From Fredinandcohnia onubensis (GTDB lineage Bacteria > Bacillota > Bacilli > Bacillales > Bacillaceae_L), in contig NZ_JAPSKV010000003.1 of NCBI RefSeq assembly GCF_031181385.1, positions 1-64,000 of the forward strand: DNA of 64,000 nucleotides, read 5' to 3'. Below the pieces are notes generated by a model, which saw only the letters and a list, made by a program, of their open reading frames with translations, searched no databases and had not been told where the DNA came from. The translations under genes were made by a program, and so were the position numbers. The first letter of the stretch is position 1, and each line of letters opens with the position of its first letter. Shown here in pieces: positions 22,521 to 32,008 of this stretch.

Positions 22521-22553
22521 AAAAGCATGCAATAATATTTGCATGCTTCTTTT
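22521..22553 (+). terminator. Rho-independent terminator of SR1
   Basis: AAGCATGCAA/TTGCATGCTT stem followed by CTTTTT. Confidence 0.85.
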
Positions 22554-22559
22554 TCGTTT

Positions 22560-24032
22560 TTATTTAATGGCTTTGTGTTCTTTTATAACTCGCAAGTGTT
22601 TTAAATCATAATCCTCGGGTCCTTGGACGGGGAGACCTGCTTCAATATTGGTTTGAATATACGTTAAGTTCTCCTCAGTTATAATCTCTCCAGGGATGAA
22701 AATTGGAATACCTGGTGGATACACCATGATAAATTCAGCAATTACTCTGCCAGCGGATTCTTCAAATGGAACAACTTCAGTTTCAGAATAAAATGCATCA
22801 CGAGGCGATAAAGCAAGTACTGGGATATCTGGAAGTAAAACTTCTGGTACAATTCTAGATTCTGAAAGATGTGAGACTTCATCAGATAAATTCGCAAGCG
22901 CAGCAATTAGTAAATCAGCTTCTTTCTTCGTATCACCGGGTGTTACGATACAAAGAATGTTGTATAGGTCGGACATTTCCACTTCAATATTGTATTTTTC
23001 ACGAAGCCAAACTTCTGCATCTGAACCTGTAATACCAAGGTCTTTTACAGAAATTATTAATTTTGTTGGATCAAAGTCAAATGTAGCTATAGAGCCTAAA
23101 ATTTCGCGTCCGATACATTTAAGTTTTTCTATTTCATTGATCTTTTCCCTCATATAGTTGGCTAATTGAATCGTTTTTTCAATCAGGTCATATCCTTCTG
23201 TCACTAATTGTCTTCTCGCAACATCCAAAGATGCTAATAATAAATAAGATGTAGACGTTGTTGTTAGCATACTTAAGATCGTTTGAACCCTGTTAGCTGA
23301 CACTAAGCCTTCTCTAACATTTAAAATAGAGCTTTGTGTCATTGAGCCTCCTAGCTTATGGACGCTTGTTGCAGCCATATCTGCACCGGCCTGCATGGCA
23401 GATAGCGGTAGCCCATCATGAAAGTGAATATGAACGCCATGTGCTTCGTCAACGAGTACTGGTACTTCATAAGAATGAGCAATTTCTACAATCTTCTTTA
23501 GGTCAGCAGCAACACCGAAGTAGGTTGGATTAATCACTAGTAATCCTTTTGCATCTGGATGCTGTTCAAGCGCTTTGTTAACAGAGTCTGTAGTGATTCC
23601 ATGAGAAATTCCCAAAGTATTATCAATCTCAGGATGAATGAAGATTGGCACTGCTCCTGAAAACACAATGGCTGACATAACAGACTTATGGACATTTCTA
23701 GGTACAATGATTTTATCTCCAGGGCCACATACAGCCATGACCATTGTCATAATTGCCCCACTTGTACCTTGAACGGAAAAGAAAGTGTGATCTGCACCAA
23801 ATGCCTCAGCTGCAAGGTCTTGAGCTTGCTTAATGATGCCTTTAGGTTGGTGGAGATCATCTAAGGGTCCGATATTAATGAGGTCAATTGAAAGGGCATT
23901 GTCCCCAATAAAGTTACGAAATTCTGGATCAATCCCAGCGCCTTTTTTATGTCCAGGTATATGGAATTGAGTTGGGTTCTTTTTTGAGTGTTCAATAAGA
24001 CCAGTAAATAATGGTGTTTCATTTTGTGACAA
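22560..24032 (-). CDS. speA: arginine decarboxylase (Orn/Lys/Arg decarboxylase class I)
   Basis: FHIPGHKKGAG, PLP motif SVHKLGGSMTQSS. High recalled similarity to SpeA. Confidence 0.93.
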   Translation of the reverse strand: MSQNETPLFTGLIEHSKKNPTQFHIPGHKKGAGIDPEFRNFIGDNALSIDLINIGPLDDLHQPKGIIKQAQDLAAEAFGADHTFFSVQGTSGAIMTMVMAVCGPGDKIIVPRNVHKSVMSAIVFSGAVPIFIHPEIDNTLGISHGITTDSVNKALEQHPDAKGLLVINPTYFGVAADLKKIVEIAHSYEVPVLVDEAHGVHIHFHDGLPLSAMQAGADMAATSVHKLGGSMTQSSILNVREGLVSANRVQTILSMLTTTSTSYLLLASLDVARRQLVTEGYDLIEKTIQLANYMREKINEIEKLKCIGREILGSIATFDFDPTKLIISVKDLGITGSDAEVWLREKYNIEVEMSDLYNILCIVTPGDTKKEADLLIAALANLSDEVSHLSESRIVPEVLLPDIPVLALSPRDAFYSETEVVPFEESAGRVIAEFIMVYPPGIPIFIPGEIITEENLTYIQTNIEAGLPVQGPEDYDLKHLRVIKEHKAIK

Positions 24033-24297
24033 TTGATAACCACACCTCTTTATTTATATTTCAGATTTCTACATAAAACAAATGAATTATAGCATTTCTC
24101 TTACCGTTTGCATATAAAAATATTTCTTACTTTTAAATTGTCACAACAAGTAATTATTAAACATTATTTGAACTGTTAAACTTTGCTTTATAACTTTTAC
24201 CAAATAAGTAGTAGTTCACGTTTAAATTTAGACTAAAGGAAAAAAGAGGAGTTTTGAGTACCGACATCGAAAAGGATTAATGAAAGGTGGGAGTAAA

Positions 24298-25257
24298 ATG
24301 AATTGGGAAACAAAGGTTTCAACTTTATTAGGAATTAAGTATCCAATCATTCAAGGAGGACTTGCGTATTTAGCCTATTCGGAACTTGCAGCAGCTGTAT
24401 CAAATGCAGGTGGCCTTGGTCAAATAACTGCTATGTCACTTGACACACCAGAAGATCTTCGTACTGAAATTAAAAAAGTAAAAGAACTAACAAACAAACC
24501 GTTTGGGGTTAACTATGCGATTGGACAGCATGGAAGACCGTTCTCGGACATGCTTGATGTAGCAATTGAGGAAGAAGTTCCTGTCATCACAATGACTGGA
24601 GGAAATCCTGCTCCAATTTTTGAACAATTAAAGGGTGTTAATATGAAGAAGCTTGTTCTGGTTGCTGCCAGAAGACAAGCAGAAAAAGCAGAGGAGTTAG
24701 GGGCAGACGCTGTTATGGTAGTTGGTCAAGAGGGTGGTGGCCATCTAGGTAGGCAGGATATTGGAACAATGGTTCTTATTCCGCAAGTTGTAGATGCAGT
24801 TTCCATTCCAGTTATCGCTTCAGGTGGGATTGGTGATGGTCGAGGTTTGATGGCTGCGTTAAGCTTGGGTGCAGAGGGGATTGAAATGGGTACACGCTTC
24901 ATTGCGACGAAAGAATGTGTTCACGCCCATGAGGGATATAAGGATGCATTGATTAAAGGAACCGAAAATGATACAGTCGTAATTAAACGCTCACTTGGTG
25001 CACCGGGTCGTGTCATTTCAAATGAATGGTCCTCAAAAATCCTAGAGTTGGAAGCTGCAAACAGTGGATATGAAGGATTAAAGGAATACATAAGTGGTCA
25101 AGCTAATATGAGCTATATCTATGATGGTAAACTGGATGGTGGATTTGCTTGGGCTGGTCAAGTAATGGGGCTCATTAAGGATGAACCAACAGTCGCTGAG
25201 CTGTTTGAGCGAATGATTACTGAAGCTGAGCAAATTAGGTCAAAGTGGAGTAAATAG
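24298..25257 (+). CDS. nitronate monooxygenase / FabK-like flavoprotein
   Basis: KYPIIQGGLAYLAYSELAAAVSNAGGLG, VVGQEGGGHLGR, ASGGIGDGRGLMAALSLGAEGIEMGTRF. Confidence 0.85.
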   Translation: MNWETKVSTLLGIKYPIIQGGLAYLAYSELAAAVSNAGGLGQITAMSLDTPEDLRTEIKKVKELTNKPFGVNYAIGQHGRPFSDMLDVAIEEEVPVITMTGGNPAPIFEQLKGVNMKKLVLVAARRQAEKAEELGADAVMVVGQEGGGHLGRQDIGTMVLIPQVVDAVSIPVIASGGIGDGRGLMAALSLGAEGIEMGTRFIATKECVHAHEGYKDALIKGTENDTVVIKRSLGAPGRVISNEWSSKILELEAANSGYEGLKEYISGQANMSYIYDGKLDGGFAWAGQVMGLIKDEPTVAELFERMITEAEQIRSKWSK

Positions 25258-25269
25258 AGGTGAAGTCGT

Positions 25270-25533
25270 TTGGATTATCAATACCCGATTTCATATGACT
25301 GGAACACAGACGAGGTAGTCGATGTGATTGCCTTTTTTGAATGTGTTGAAAGGGCATATGAGATGGGAATAGCAAGGGAAAAAATGATGCAGGCTTATAA
25401 ACGCTTTAAAGAAATTGTCCCGAGCAAAGCAGAAGAAAAACAAGTTTGTGGAGAATTTGAAGAAACTAGCGGGTATTCTGCATACCGTGTTATTCAAAAA
25501 GCAAAAGAAAATACAGAAATAATCAAAATGTAA
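25270..25533 (+). CDS. yktA: UPF0223 family protein YktA
   Basis: TTG start. [31 protein letters not shown]; adjacent to yktB. Confidence 0.85.
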   Translation: MDYQYPISYDWNTDEVVDVIAFFECVERAYEMGIAREKMMQAYKRFKEIVPSKAEEKQVCGEFEETSGYSAYRVIQKAKENTEIIKM

Positions 25534-25535
25534 AC

Positions 25536-25573
25536 AAAAAGGATGTCTTTTAGAATAAGACATCCTTTTTGGT
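25536..25573. terminator. bidirectional terminator
   Basis: AAAAAGGATGTCTT-TTAGAAT-AAGACATCCTTTTT between convergent yktA and yktB. Confidence 0.85.
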
Positions 25574-25610
25574 ATGTAAGCTTGTCGAAAAATGAATTCC
25601 TTTTCGAAAC

Positions 25611-26246
25611 TTACTTTGAACTTTCTTGTGCTAACTGGTATAATGGAAGTAACTTTCTGAAAGTTCCATCAATTACTCGTACTAACTCTTCAGCGTTCAT
25701 TTCAACCACTTTATCTCGAGGAATGTTAATTCCACATAGGATTTCGGCCTTTTTAACAGTTTGTAGTCGTGTGAACATTGATTCAAGTTCTTGTTCGCTT
25801 AACTCCTGATGAATAAGAGTTTCTGGTTTTGTGTGATCGACCGACCATACAAAATGGTTTGGGACACTTTCTCTAATTTTTTTTGAGTGCTCCATTAATA
25901 CATGACCAAATTCAGCCTTGATAGGTGCCTCATAAATTACAGCAAACCAAACAAATAGATGTGTATTCCATAAACCGATTTGAAAATGAGGCAGCATTTT
26001 ATACCCACGCTTATTATTTGCAAAAGCTACCCAAGTATCTTTAGGTGGATTAATCGTCCTTCTTGCATGTTTTGCAACATGAGCAAACATTTCATCTCCT
26101 GAAAGACTCGAGAGTGTAGGGGCAAAATGATCCCCTAATTCCTCTAATTTTGGTCGAACATGTTTAATTAATGCATCCATGCGGTCTTCAAGTCCATCTA
26201 TTGTAAACACATTAAAGTCTTCTTTTGTAAATCCTGTAAAAGCCAT
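25611..26246 (-). CDS. yktB: UPF0637/DUF1054 protein YktB
   Basis: MAFTGFTKEDFNVFTIDGLEDRMDALIKHVRPKLEELG; synteny. Confidence 0.85.
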   Translation of the reverse strand: MAFTGFTKEDFNVFTIDGLEDRMDALIKHVRPKLEELGDHFAPTLSSLSGDEMFAHVAKHARRTINPPKDTWVAFANNKRGYKMLPHFQIGLWNTHLFVWFAVIYEAPIKAEFGHVLMEHSKKIRESVPNHFVWSVDHTKPETLIHQELSEQELESMFTRLQTVKKAEILCGINIPRDKVVEMNAEELVRVIDGTFRKLLPLYQLAQESSK

Positions 26247-26457
26247 TGAATTTTCCTCCTAATGATATTCCTTCTTGTATTTTAGCAAAAACATTTAAAA
26301 AGCTAAACTGGCATGCTCGAAATTAAACCTAAAGCTTATCTAGGTATACGCACATATTTGTTACAATGCTCTAGTTTCTTCATAAGATAGAAGTAACTAG
26401 CAGAATTAGTCAATGAGAGAAAGTGGAAGATCGAAATAGTGGAAAGGGGTGCGGAAA

Positions 26458-26646
26458 TTGAAACAAGTGATAAATGACTTAAAGCGAAAAGACGGAGAAA
26501 AACGCTTGGCTGTATTACGTTTAGAAGTAGATTATGAATTGGCAACCCTTTATGATGCGATGATTGAAAAGGATGAAGTGAAAAAAGCAGAATGTAAAAA
26601 GAAATTACAAAAATTAAGCCAAGAAATGATTAAAATTGAAGTATAA
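26458..26646 (+). CDS. ykzI: YkzI-like small protein
   Basis: TTG start after GGAAAGGGGTG. KRLAVLRLEVDYELATLYDAM; lies between yktB and suhB. Confidence 0.65.
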   Translation: MKQVINDLKRKDGEKRLAVLRLEVDYELATLYDAMIEKDEVKKAECKKKLQKLSQEMIKIEV

Positions 26647-26780
26647 AAGAGGAGCGAAAGCGAACCTGAGATGGTTCGCTTTCCTTATTGCTTGCATGTC
26701 CATAAATAAGTAAAGTATGCTTTTAAAGAAAGATACATAGCACATACTATCCTTTGAGATGAAAAAAGTGAGGTACTGAT

Positions 26781-27575
26781 ATGGTAAATTGGGACAAAAT
26801 AGATAAATTTGCAAAACATTGGATAAAAGAGGCGGGAGAACGGATTCGGGATTCTTTTAAAACAAAGCTTGTGGTTGAATCAAAATCAAATCCAGATGAC
26901 CTTGTGACTAACATGGATAAGGAAACGGAACAATTTTTTATTGGGAAGATTCATGAGACGTTTCCGTCTCACCAAATTCTTGGGGAGGAAGGCTTTGGAG
27001 ATAAGCTCCAATCCTTAACTGGCATCACTTGGATTATCGATCCAATTGACGGAACAATGAATTTTATTCATCAACAACGTAATTTTGCCATTTCGGTTGC
27101 CGTATATGAAGACGGAGTGGGGCAGATTGGCCTTATTTACGATGTTGTTCATGATGAGCTATATCATGCACGTAAAGGTCTTGGTGCTTATTTTAACTCC
27201 ACAAAAATTGAACCGTTAGGGGAAGTCCCTTTGGAAAAAGCAATTGTTGCCATAAATGCAACATGGGTAACTGAAAATAAACGAATTGATCCTAAAATCT
27301 TGATACCGATTGTCAATGCTGTTCGTGGCACTCGTTCTTATGGCTCAGCAGCACTGGAGTTGGCTTATGTTGTGACTGGCAGAATTGATGTCTACATTAC
27401 AATGCGTTTATCACCTTGGGATTTTGCAGCTGGTGTTGTGCTTTTAAATGAAGTAGGTGGAGTCGTAACAACACTTGATGGAGAGCCATTAAACTTCTTA
27501 AAGGAAAACAGTGTATTTGTTGCAAGACCGAATTTACATAAAGAGATCTTTACACAATTTTTAAAAAGGAAATAA
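26781..27575 (+). CDS. suhB: inositol monophosphatase family protein
   Basis: IDPIDGTMNFIHQ, SPWDFAAGVVLLNEVGG motifs. Confidence 0.9.
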   Translation: MVNWDKIDKFAKHWIKEAGERIRDSFKTKLVVESKSNPDDLVTNMDKETEQFFIGKIHETFPSHQILGEEGFGDKLQSLTGITWIIDPIDGTMNFIHQQRNFAISVAVYEDGVGQIGLIYDVVHDELYHARKGLGAYFNSTKIEPLGEVPLEKAIVAINATWVTENKRIDPKILIPIVNAVRGTRSYGSAALELAYVVTGRIDVYITMRLSPWDFAAGVVLLNEVGGVVTTLDGEPLNFLKENSVFVARPNLHKEIFTQFLKRK

Positions 27576-27589
27576 AATCAAAAATAAAG

Positions 27590-27630
27590 CGTGAGGAAAG
27601 CAGAATTTAGATTCTGCCATTCTCACGCAT
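27590..27630. terminator. bidirectional terminator between suhB and ylaF
   Basis: GCGTGAG...GCAGAAT-TTAG-ATTCTGC...CTCACGC followed by ATTTTTTTC. Confidence 0.75.
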
Positions 27631-27792
27631 TTTTTTCTTTGTGGTAAATCCTAAACCTGTCACAATAATTACAGCGATAATAGACAGAATAATACCTAAC
27701 AGACTTCTTTCAGCAATTGATACTCCAATTAACATAATGCAAACTGCAGTTGCAATCGCGAACAAGAGCATTGGCAAATTTACGTTTTTCAT
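27607..27792 (-). CDS. ylaF: YlaF family membrane protein (DUF5325)
   Basis: 61 aa, two TM segments, next to typA. Confidence 0.75.
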   Translation of the reverse strand: MKNVNLPMLLFAIATAVCIMLIGVSIAERSLLGIILSIIAVIIVTGLGFTTKKKMRENGRI

Positions 27793-27941
27793 AGTATGGG
27801 CCCCTTTCCATAATTTATTTTACAGATAAATGTGTATTATTTCTACTGTTTGGTATATAATGTTTTAGTTCCAGTTCTTTTCGAAAGTAAAAAAATGTAA
27901 AATTTATTTATCCTTAAATTGATACTAGGAGATGTGTAATA

Positions 27942-29783
27942 GTGACAATACGAAATGATTTACGAAATATAGCAATTATCGCTCACGTAGACCATGGTAA
28001 AACAACACTGGTTGATACAATGCTTCACCAATCAGGAACATTCCGTACAAATGAGCATGTAGAAGAACGTGCCATGGATTCAAATGACATAGAACGTGAA
28101 CGTGGTATCACCATTCTCGCCAAAAATACTGCAATTAATTATAAAGATACGCGAATCAATATCATGGATACACCAGGACATGCTGACTTCGGTGGAGAAG
28201 TTGAGCGTATTATGAAAATGGTTGATGGGGTATTATTAGTTGTTGATGCTTATGAAGGCTGTATGCCACAAACTCGTTTTGTATTGAAAAAAGCATTGGA
28301 ACAAAATCTTACACCAATTGTTGTTGTCAATAAAATTGACCGTGACTTTGCTCGTCCAGAAGAAGTTGTTGACGAAGTAATTGACTTATTTATCGAACTA
28401 GATGCTTCTGAGGAACAATTAGAGTTCCCAGTTGTATATGCTTCAGCTATCAATGGAACTGCAAGTACAGATCCACATCAACAAGATGAAAATATGGAAG
28501 CATTATTTAACTGTATCATCGAAAACATCCCTGCTCCAGTTGATAATAGTGAAGAACCACTACAATTCCAAGTAGCATTGCTTGATTATAATGACTATGT
28601 AGGAAGAATTGGGATTGGCCGTGTATTCAGAGGAACTATGCACGTAGGACAGCAAGTTGCCTTAATGAAATTAGATGGAAGTGTTAAACAATTCCGTGTG
28701 ACAAAGATATTTGGTTTCTCAGGCTTAAAACGTGTTGAAATCCAGGAAGCAAAAGCGGGAGATCTCGTTGCGGTTTCTGGTATGGAAGATATAAATGTTG
28801 GTGAAACCGTATGTCCAATTGAACACCAAGATGCTTTACCAGTACTTCATATTGACGAACCAACTCTACAAATGACGTTTTTAGTTAACAATAGTCCTTT
28901 TGCTGGACGTGAAGGGAAATTTATAACTTCTCGTAAAATTGAAGAGCGCTTGCGTGCACAGCTTCAAACAGATGTAAGCTTACGAGTTGAGAACACTGAT
29001 TCACCAGATGCATGGATTGTTTCTGGTCGTGGAGAGCTGCATTTATCAATTTTAATTGAAAATATGCGCCGTGAAGGATATGAGCTACAGGTTTCGAAGC
29101 CAGAAGTTATTGTAAGAGAAATTGATGGCGTACGTTGTGAGCCAGTTGAGCGTGTGCAAATCGATGTTCCTGAAGAGCACACTGGTTCCATTATGGAGTC
29201 GATTGGAGCTCGTAAAGGTGAAATGTTAGACATGATCAACAATGGTAATGGTCAAGTACGACTCATCTTTATGGTCCCTGCACGTGGTCTTATTGGATAT
29301 ACAACTGAATTCTTAACTCTAACAAGAGGGTTTGGTATTTTGAATCATACCTTTGATAGCTACAAACCAATGGCAACAGGTAATGTTGGAGGACGTAGAC
29401 AAGGGGTTCTTGTTTCGATGGAATCAGGAAAAGCTTCTCAATACGGTATTATGGGTGTTGAAGACCGTGGAACTATCTTCGTTGAACCAGGTACAGAAGT
29501 TTATGAAGGTATGATTGTTGGTGAACACACTCGTGAAAATGACCTAACCGTTAATATCGTGAAGATGAAACAAATGACAAACATGCGTTCAGCGAACAAA
29601 GACCAAACAACAACAATGAAAAAGCCTCGCATCATGTCATTAGAAGAATCACTTGAATACCTAAACGATGATGAGTACTGTGAGGTTACACCAGAATCCA
29701 TCCGTTTACGTAAGAAAGTTCTTGATAAGAATGAACGTGAAAAAGCAGCAAAACGAAAAAAACTTGCTGAAGTGAATCAATAA
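27942..29783 (+). CDS. typA: translational GTPase TypA/BipA
   Basis: GTG start. [36 protein letters not shown]; full length 613 aa. Confidence 0.95.
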   Translation: MTIRNDLRNIAIIAHVDHGKTTLVDTMLHQSGTFRTNEHVEERAMDSNDIERERGITILAKNTAINYKDTRINIMDTPGHADFGGEVERIMKMVDGVLLVVDAYEGCMPQTRFVLKKALEQNLTPIVVVNKIDRDFARPEEVVDEVIDLFIELDASEEQLEFPVVYASAINGTASTDPHQQDENMEALFNCIIENIPAPVDNSEEPLQFQVALLDYNDYVGRIGIGRVFRGTMHVGQQVALMKLDGSVKQFRVTKIFGFSGLKRVEIQEAKAGDLVAVSGMEDINVGETVCPIEHQDALPVLHIDEPTLQMTFLVNNSPFAGREGKFITSRKIEERLRAQLQTDVSLRVENTDSPDAWIVSGRGELHLSILIENMRREGYELQVSKPEVIVREIDGVRCEPVERVQIDVPEEHTGSIMESIGARKGEMLDMINNGNGQVRLIFMVPARGLIGYTTEFLTLTRGFGILNHTFDSYKPMATGNVGGRRQGVLVSMESGKASQYGIMGVEDRGTIFVEPGTEVYEGMIVGEHTRENDLTVNIVKMKQMTNMRSANKDQTTTMKKPRIMSLEESLEYLNDDEYCEVTPESIRLRKKVLDKNEREKAAKRKKLAEVNQ

Positions 29784-29847
29784 TGTTGTGAACCTTGTCC
29801 CTTTCTGATACTTTTATGTTAGGAAAGTGTGAGAAGGAGGGGTTTAG

Positions 29848-30153
29848 ATGGATGTATACGAGCATATGTGGCCAGTTGCAAAAACAATCTATAGTTCGAC
29901 AACGCCAAGTGTCGGTTCAAATATGTTATACATTGTGATCTTACTTTTGACAATTATTGTCTTCAAGTTAGGTTTTGCAAAGAAGTTGCCATTGTTAAAA
30001 AATATTGTGATTTATATATTTCTTGCCTTAGGGTGTACAATTTTAACGTTTTTAGGTGCATTCTTACCAATAGCAGAAGGATTGGCGATTGCCGCTCTTA
30101 TTTTAATCATTTATAAAATCCGACTTCACCAATCAAAGAAAAGTGAAGCGTAA
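29848..30153 (+). CDS. ylaH: YlaH-like membrane protein
   Basis: 101 aa multi-TM ORF directly after typA. Confidence 0.75.
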   Translation: MDVYEHMWPVAKTIYSSTTPSVGSNMLYIVILLLTIIVFKLGFAKKLPLLKNIVIYIFLALGCTILTFLGAFLPIAEGLAIAALILIIYKIRLHQSKKSEA

Positions 30154-30170
30154 AATAAGGAGGCAATTTA

Positions 30171-30455
30171 ATGAAATCCTTGCAAGATGCAATCTATAAT
30201 TGGTTAACGATTAAAGTTGTGGCTGAAGCAAGACCAGATGATAAAGCAGCAAAGGAAACGTACGATCTCTTTGAGGATATTTTAGTGAATGAGTTTAAAC
30301 TGAAGGATATCGAAATCGAAAAAGATGATGTTATGTACTTTGTGAAGTATACACTTGACGGGGAAGCAAAAAGTGCAAGATTCCCGGTTGAATTAATAGA
30401 TATCATGCACGATCAAATTCAGCAACATCCTGACAGATATAAGAACTACGAATAA
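30171..30455 (+). CDS. conserved hypothetical protein
   Basis: 94 aa, RBS AAGGAGG, 17 nt after ylaH. Followed by terminator AAAGCCGAGC...GCTCGGCTTTTTT. Confidence 0.7.
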   Translation: MKSLQDAIYNWLTIKVVAEARPDDKAAKETYDLFEDILVNEFKLKDIEIEKDDVMYFVKYTLDGEAKSARFPVELIDIMHDQIQQHPDRYKNYE

Positions 30456-30548
30456 AACAGGAAAGCCGAGCGGGTAAGCTCGGCTTTTTTGTTATATTTA
30501 GCTCCAGACGAAAGTTGGCTATTAGGCAGGTGCAATCCGAATTATTAA

Positions 30549-30752
30549 TTACCACCAATCATCGTCTGTTTTCTTTTTACGGTATAGCTTGAATTTGTTT
30601 GTTGCGATACGTTCTTTCGTTCTTGTTTCGATGCGCTCATGGCATTCTTGGCACATATATGTATGGATTGGTCGATTTCTCAAACGTTTAGCTTGGCTTG
30701 ATTCATCCTCGATGTCCTCAATCTTATCACAAATTACACATTTTACTTTCAT
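30549..30752 (-). CDS. ylaI: YlaI (DUF2197) CxxC zinc-finger-like protein
   Basis: MKVKCVICDKIEDIED...YMCQECHERIETRTKERI; two CxxC pairs. Confidence 0.8.
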   Translation of the reverse strand: MKVKCVICDKIEDIEDESSQAKRLRNRPIHTYMCQECHERIETRTKERIATNKFKLYRKKKTDDDWW

Positions 30753-30906
30753 TTTTATGAACCCCTCTAGTATTATCAAGTATCTTTTTTCCCATTATAC
30801 AACAACCCACACTTTTCTGACAAAGTTTGTCTTTTTCAGGGAGAGTTTTATTTTGTCAGTTGTTAACAGGGGCGAGGGGGAACTAACGTTGGAAGATAAT
30901 TGCGAT

Positions 30907-31062
30907 AGGGTGGATGAAATCTCGTACGAAGCACTGGCAAGAGCATAAAGTCCTTCATAAGGTGGATGAAGTCCCGCATGGAGCACGGACACTTGCGTAA
31001 AGTCCTTCATAGGGCGGATGAAGTCCCGAACGAAGCACAGACATGTTAATAAAGTCCTTCAT
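30907..31062. repeat. three tandem copies of a 52-bp repeat plus decayed partial copy
   Basis: Units 30907-30958, 30959-31010, 31011-31062. Hand alignment gives ~80% identity. Each ends AAAGTCCTTCAT and starts with a GGATGAA-containing block. Confidence 0.9.
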
Positions 31063-31197
31063 AAACTCAATGAATGTAAAACCGACTGCACTAATTCAAA
31101 CTAAAAGGCGCTAATCCTCAAAACTTTAGAACTAATACCCAAAAAAACCAAAATAAAACCAGCACGAGAAACCATCTTCTCGTGCTGTAATATCTGG

Positions 31198-31812
31198 TTA
31201 TTTATTACCCATTTTATTATTAGACTGATCTTGCTGTTCTTTATCAAATTTCTGTTGTTCTTCTTGTTTAAGCTGGCTGTCATTTGTTTTCGTTGGTTCT
31301 GTATTGTTATTATCGATTAAATCGCTTGGAATATCAGGGACTAATCTGCCGACAATCTGCGCTAATTCGTCCAAAATACCTGTAACAGGTCGTCCATCTT
31401 CAATTTGCTTTCTCATTTGTTTTAAACGCTCAAATGTATCAGCATCAGCAACAACAATTGCATTTGCTCCGTGGGGGTCATGCTGCAGGCTTTCAGCAAC
31501 CGAGTACTTAATCGTTTGTACTCTTGACCGTTCTAATTTTGCATTCACATCAATACCAACGATTGCATACTTCCCAAGAACAACGGCGGTTGCATCATTT
31601 ACATTTGGGACACTACTAGCAAGTTCGACAAGATGACTCGCAATTTCTTGTCCTGTTTTTCTGTCAACATGGTTATCAACAGAATTTTGAACTTTTACAC
31701 GAGTATCGTTCTCATTTTCTCCAGCATTATTTGTTGCACCGCAACCAGAAATAATAAAAATTATAGTTAAGAACAGAAGGATATTAATATATCTCACCGT
31801 TTTGCCTCCCAT
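31198..31812 (-). CDS. ylaJ: YhcN/YlaJ family sporulation lipoprotein
   Basis: Lipobox FIISGCG. YhcN/YlaJ-type domain. Terminator CAGCACGAGAA-ACCATC-TTCTCGTGCTG downstream on the minus strand. Confidence 0.82.
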   Translation of the reverse strand: MGGKTVRYINILLFLTIIFIISGCGATNNAGENENDTRVKVQNSVDNHVDRKTGQEIASHLVELASSVPNVNDATAVVLGKYAIVGIDVNAKLERSRVQTIKYSVAESLQHDPHGANAIVVADADTFERLKQMRKQIEDGRPVTGILDELAQIVGRLVPDIPSDLIDNNNTEPTKTNDSQLKQEEQQKFDKEQQDQSNNKMGNK

Positions 31813-32008
31813 CGTTCAATGTGTTTTCTTTTTTTATTGTTCAATTATTCTTCTATCTTTATTCATTCAGACATATATTTTTATCAAAGGTCGTCCTTAT
31901 AAGAACAAAAAGAGGATTGACTAATATAATAAAATAAAAAATTCTCACACGAATGGATAACCTGTTTCACTCCTAAAACAAAAAATGAAACCGACTTGAG
32001 TAGGAGGC

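Larger units (their letters stand above)
22327..22553 (+). ncRNA. sr1: SR1 dual-function small RNA
   Basis: Promoter at 22292-22320, SR1P ORF, then terminator AAGCATGCAA-TAATAT-TTGCATGCTTCTTTTT. Located next to speA as in B. subtilis. 5' end inferred from the promoter. Confidence 0.8.

Noticed and set aside
30589-31010. ORFs 30589-30948 (+) and 30795-31010 (-)
   Set aside because: Overlap ylaI antisense and the 52-bp repeat array. The repeat length is not divisible by 3, so these are unlikely to be genes.
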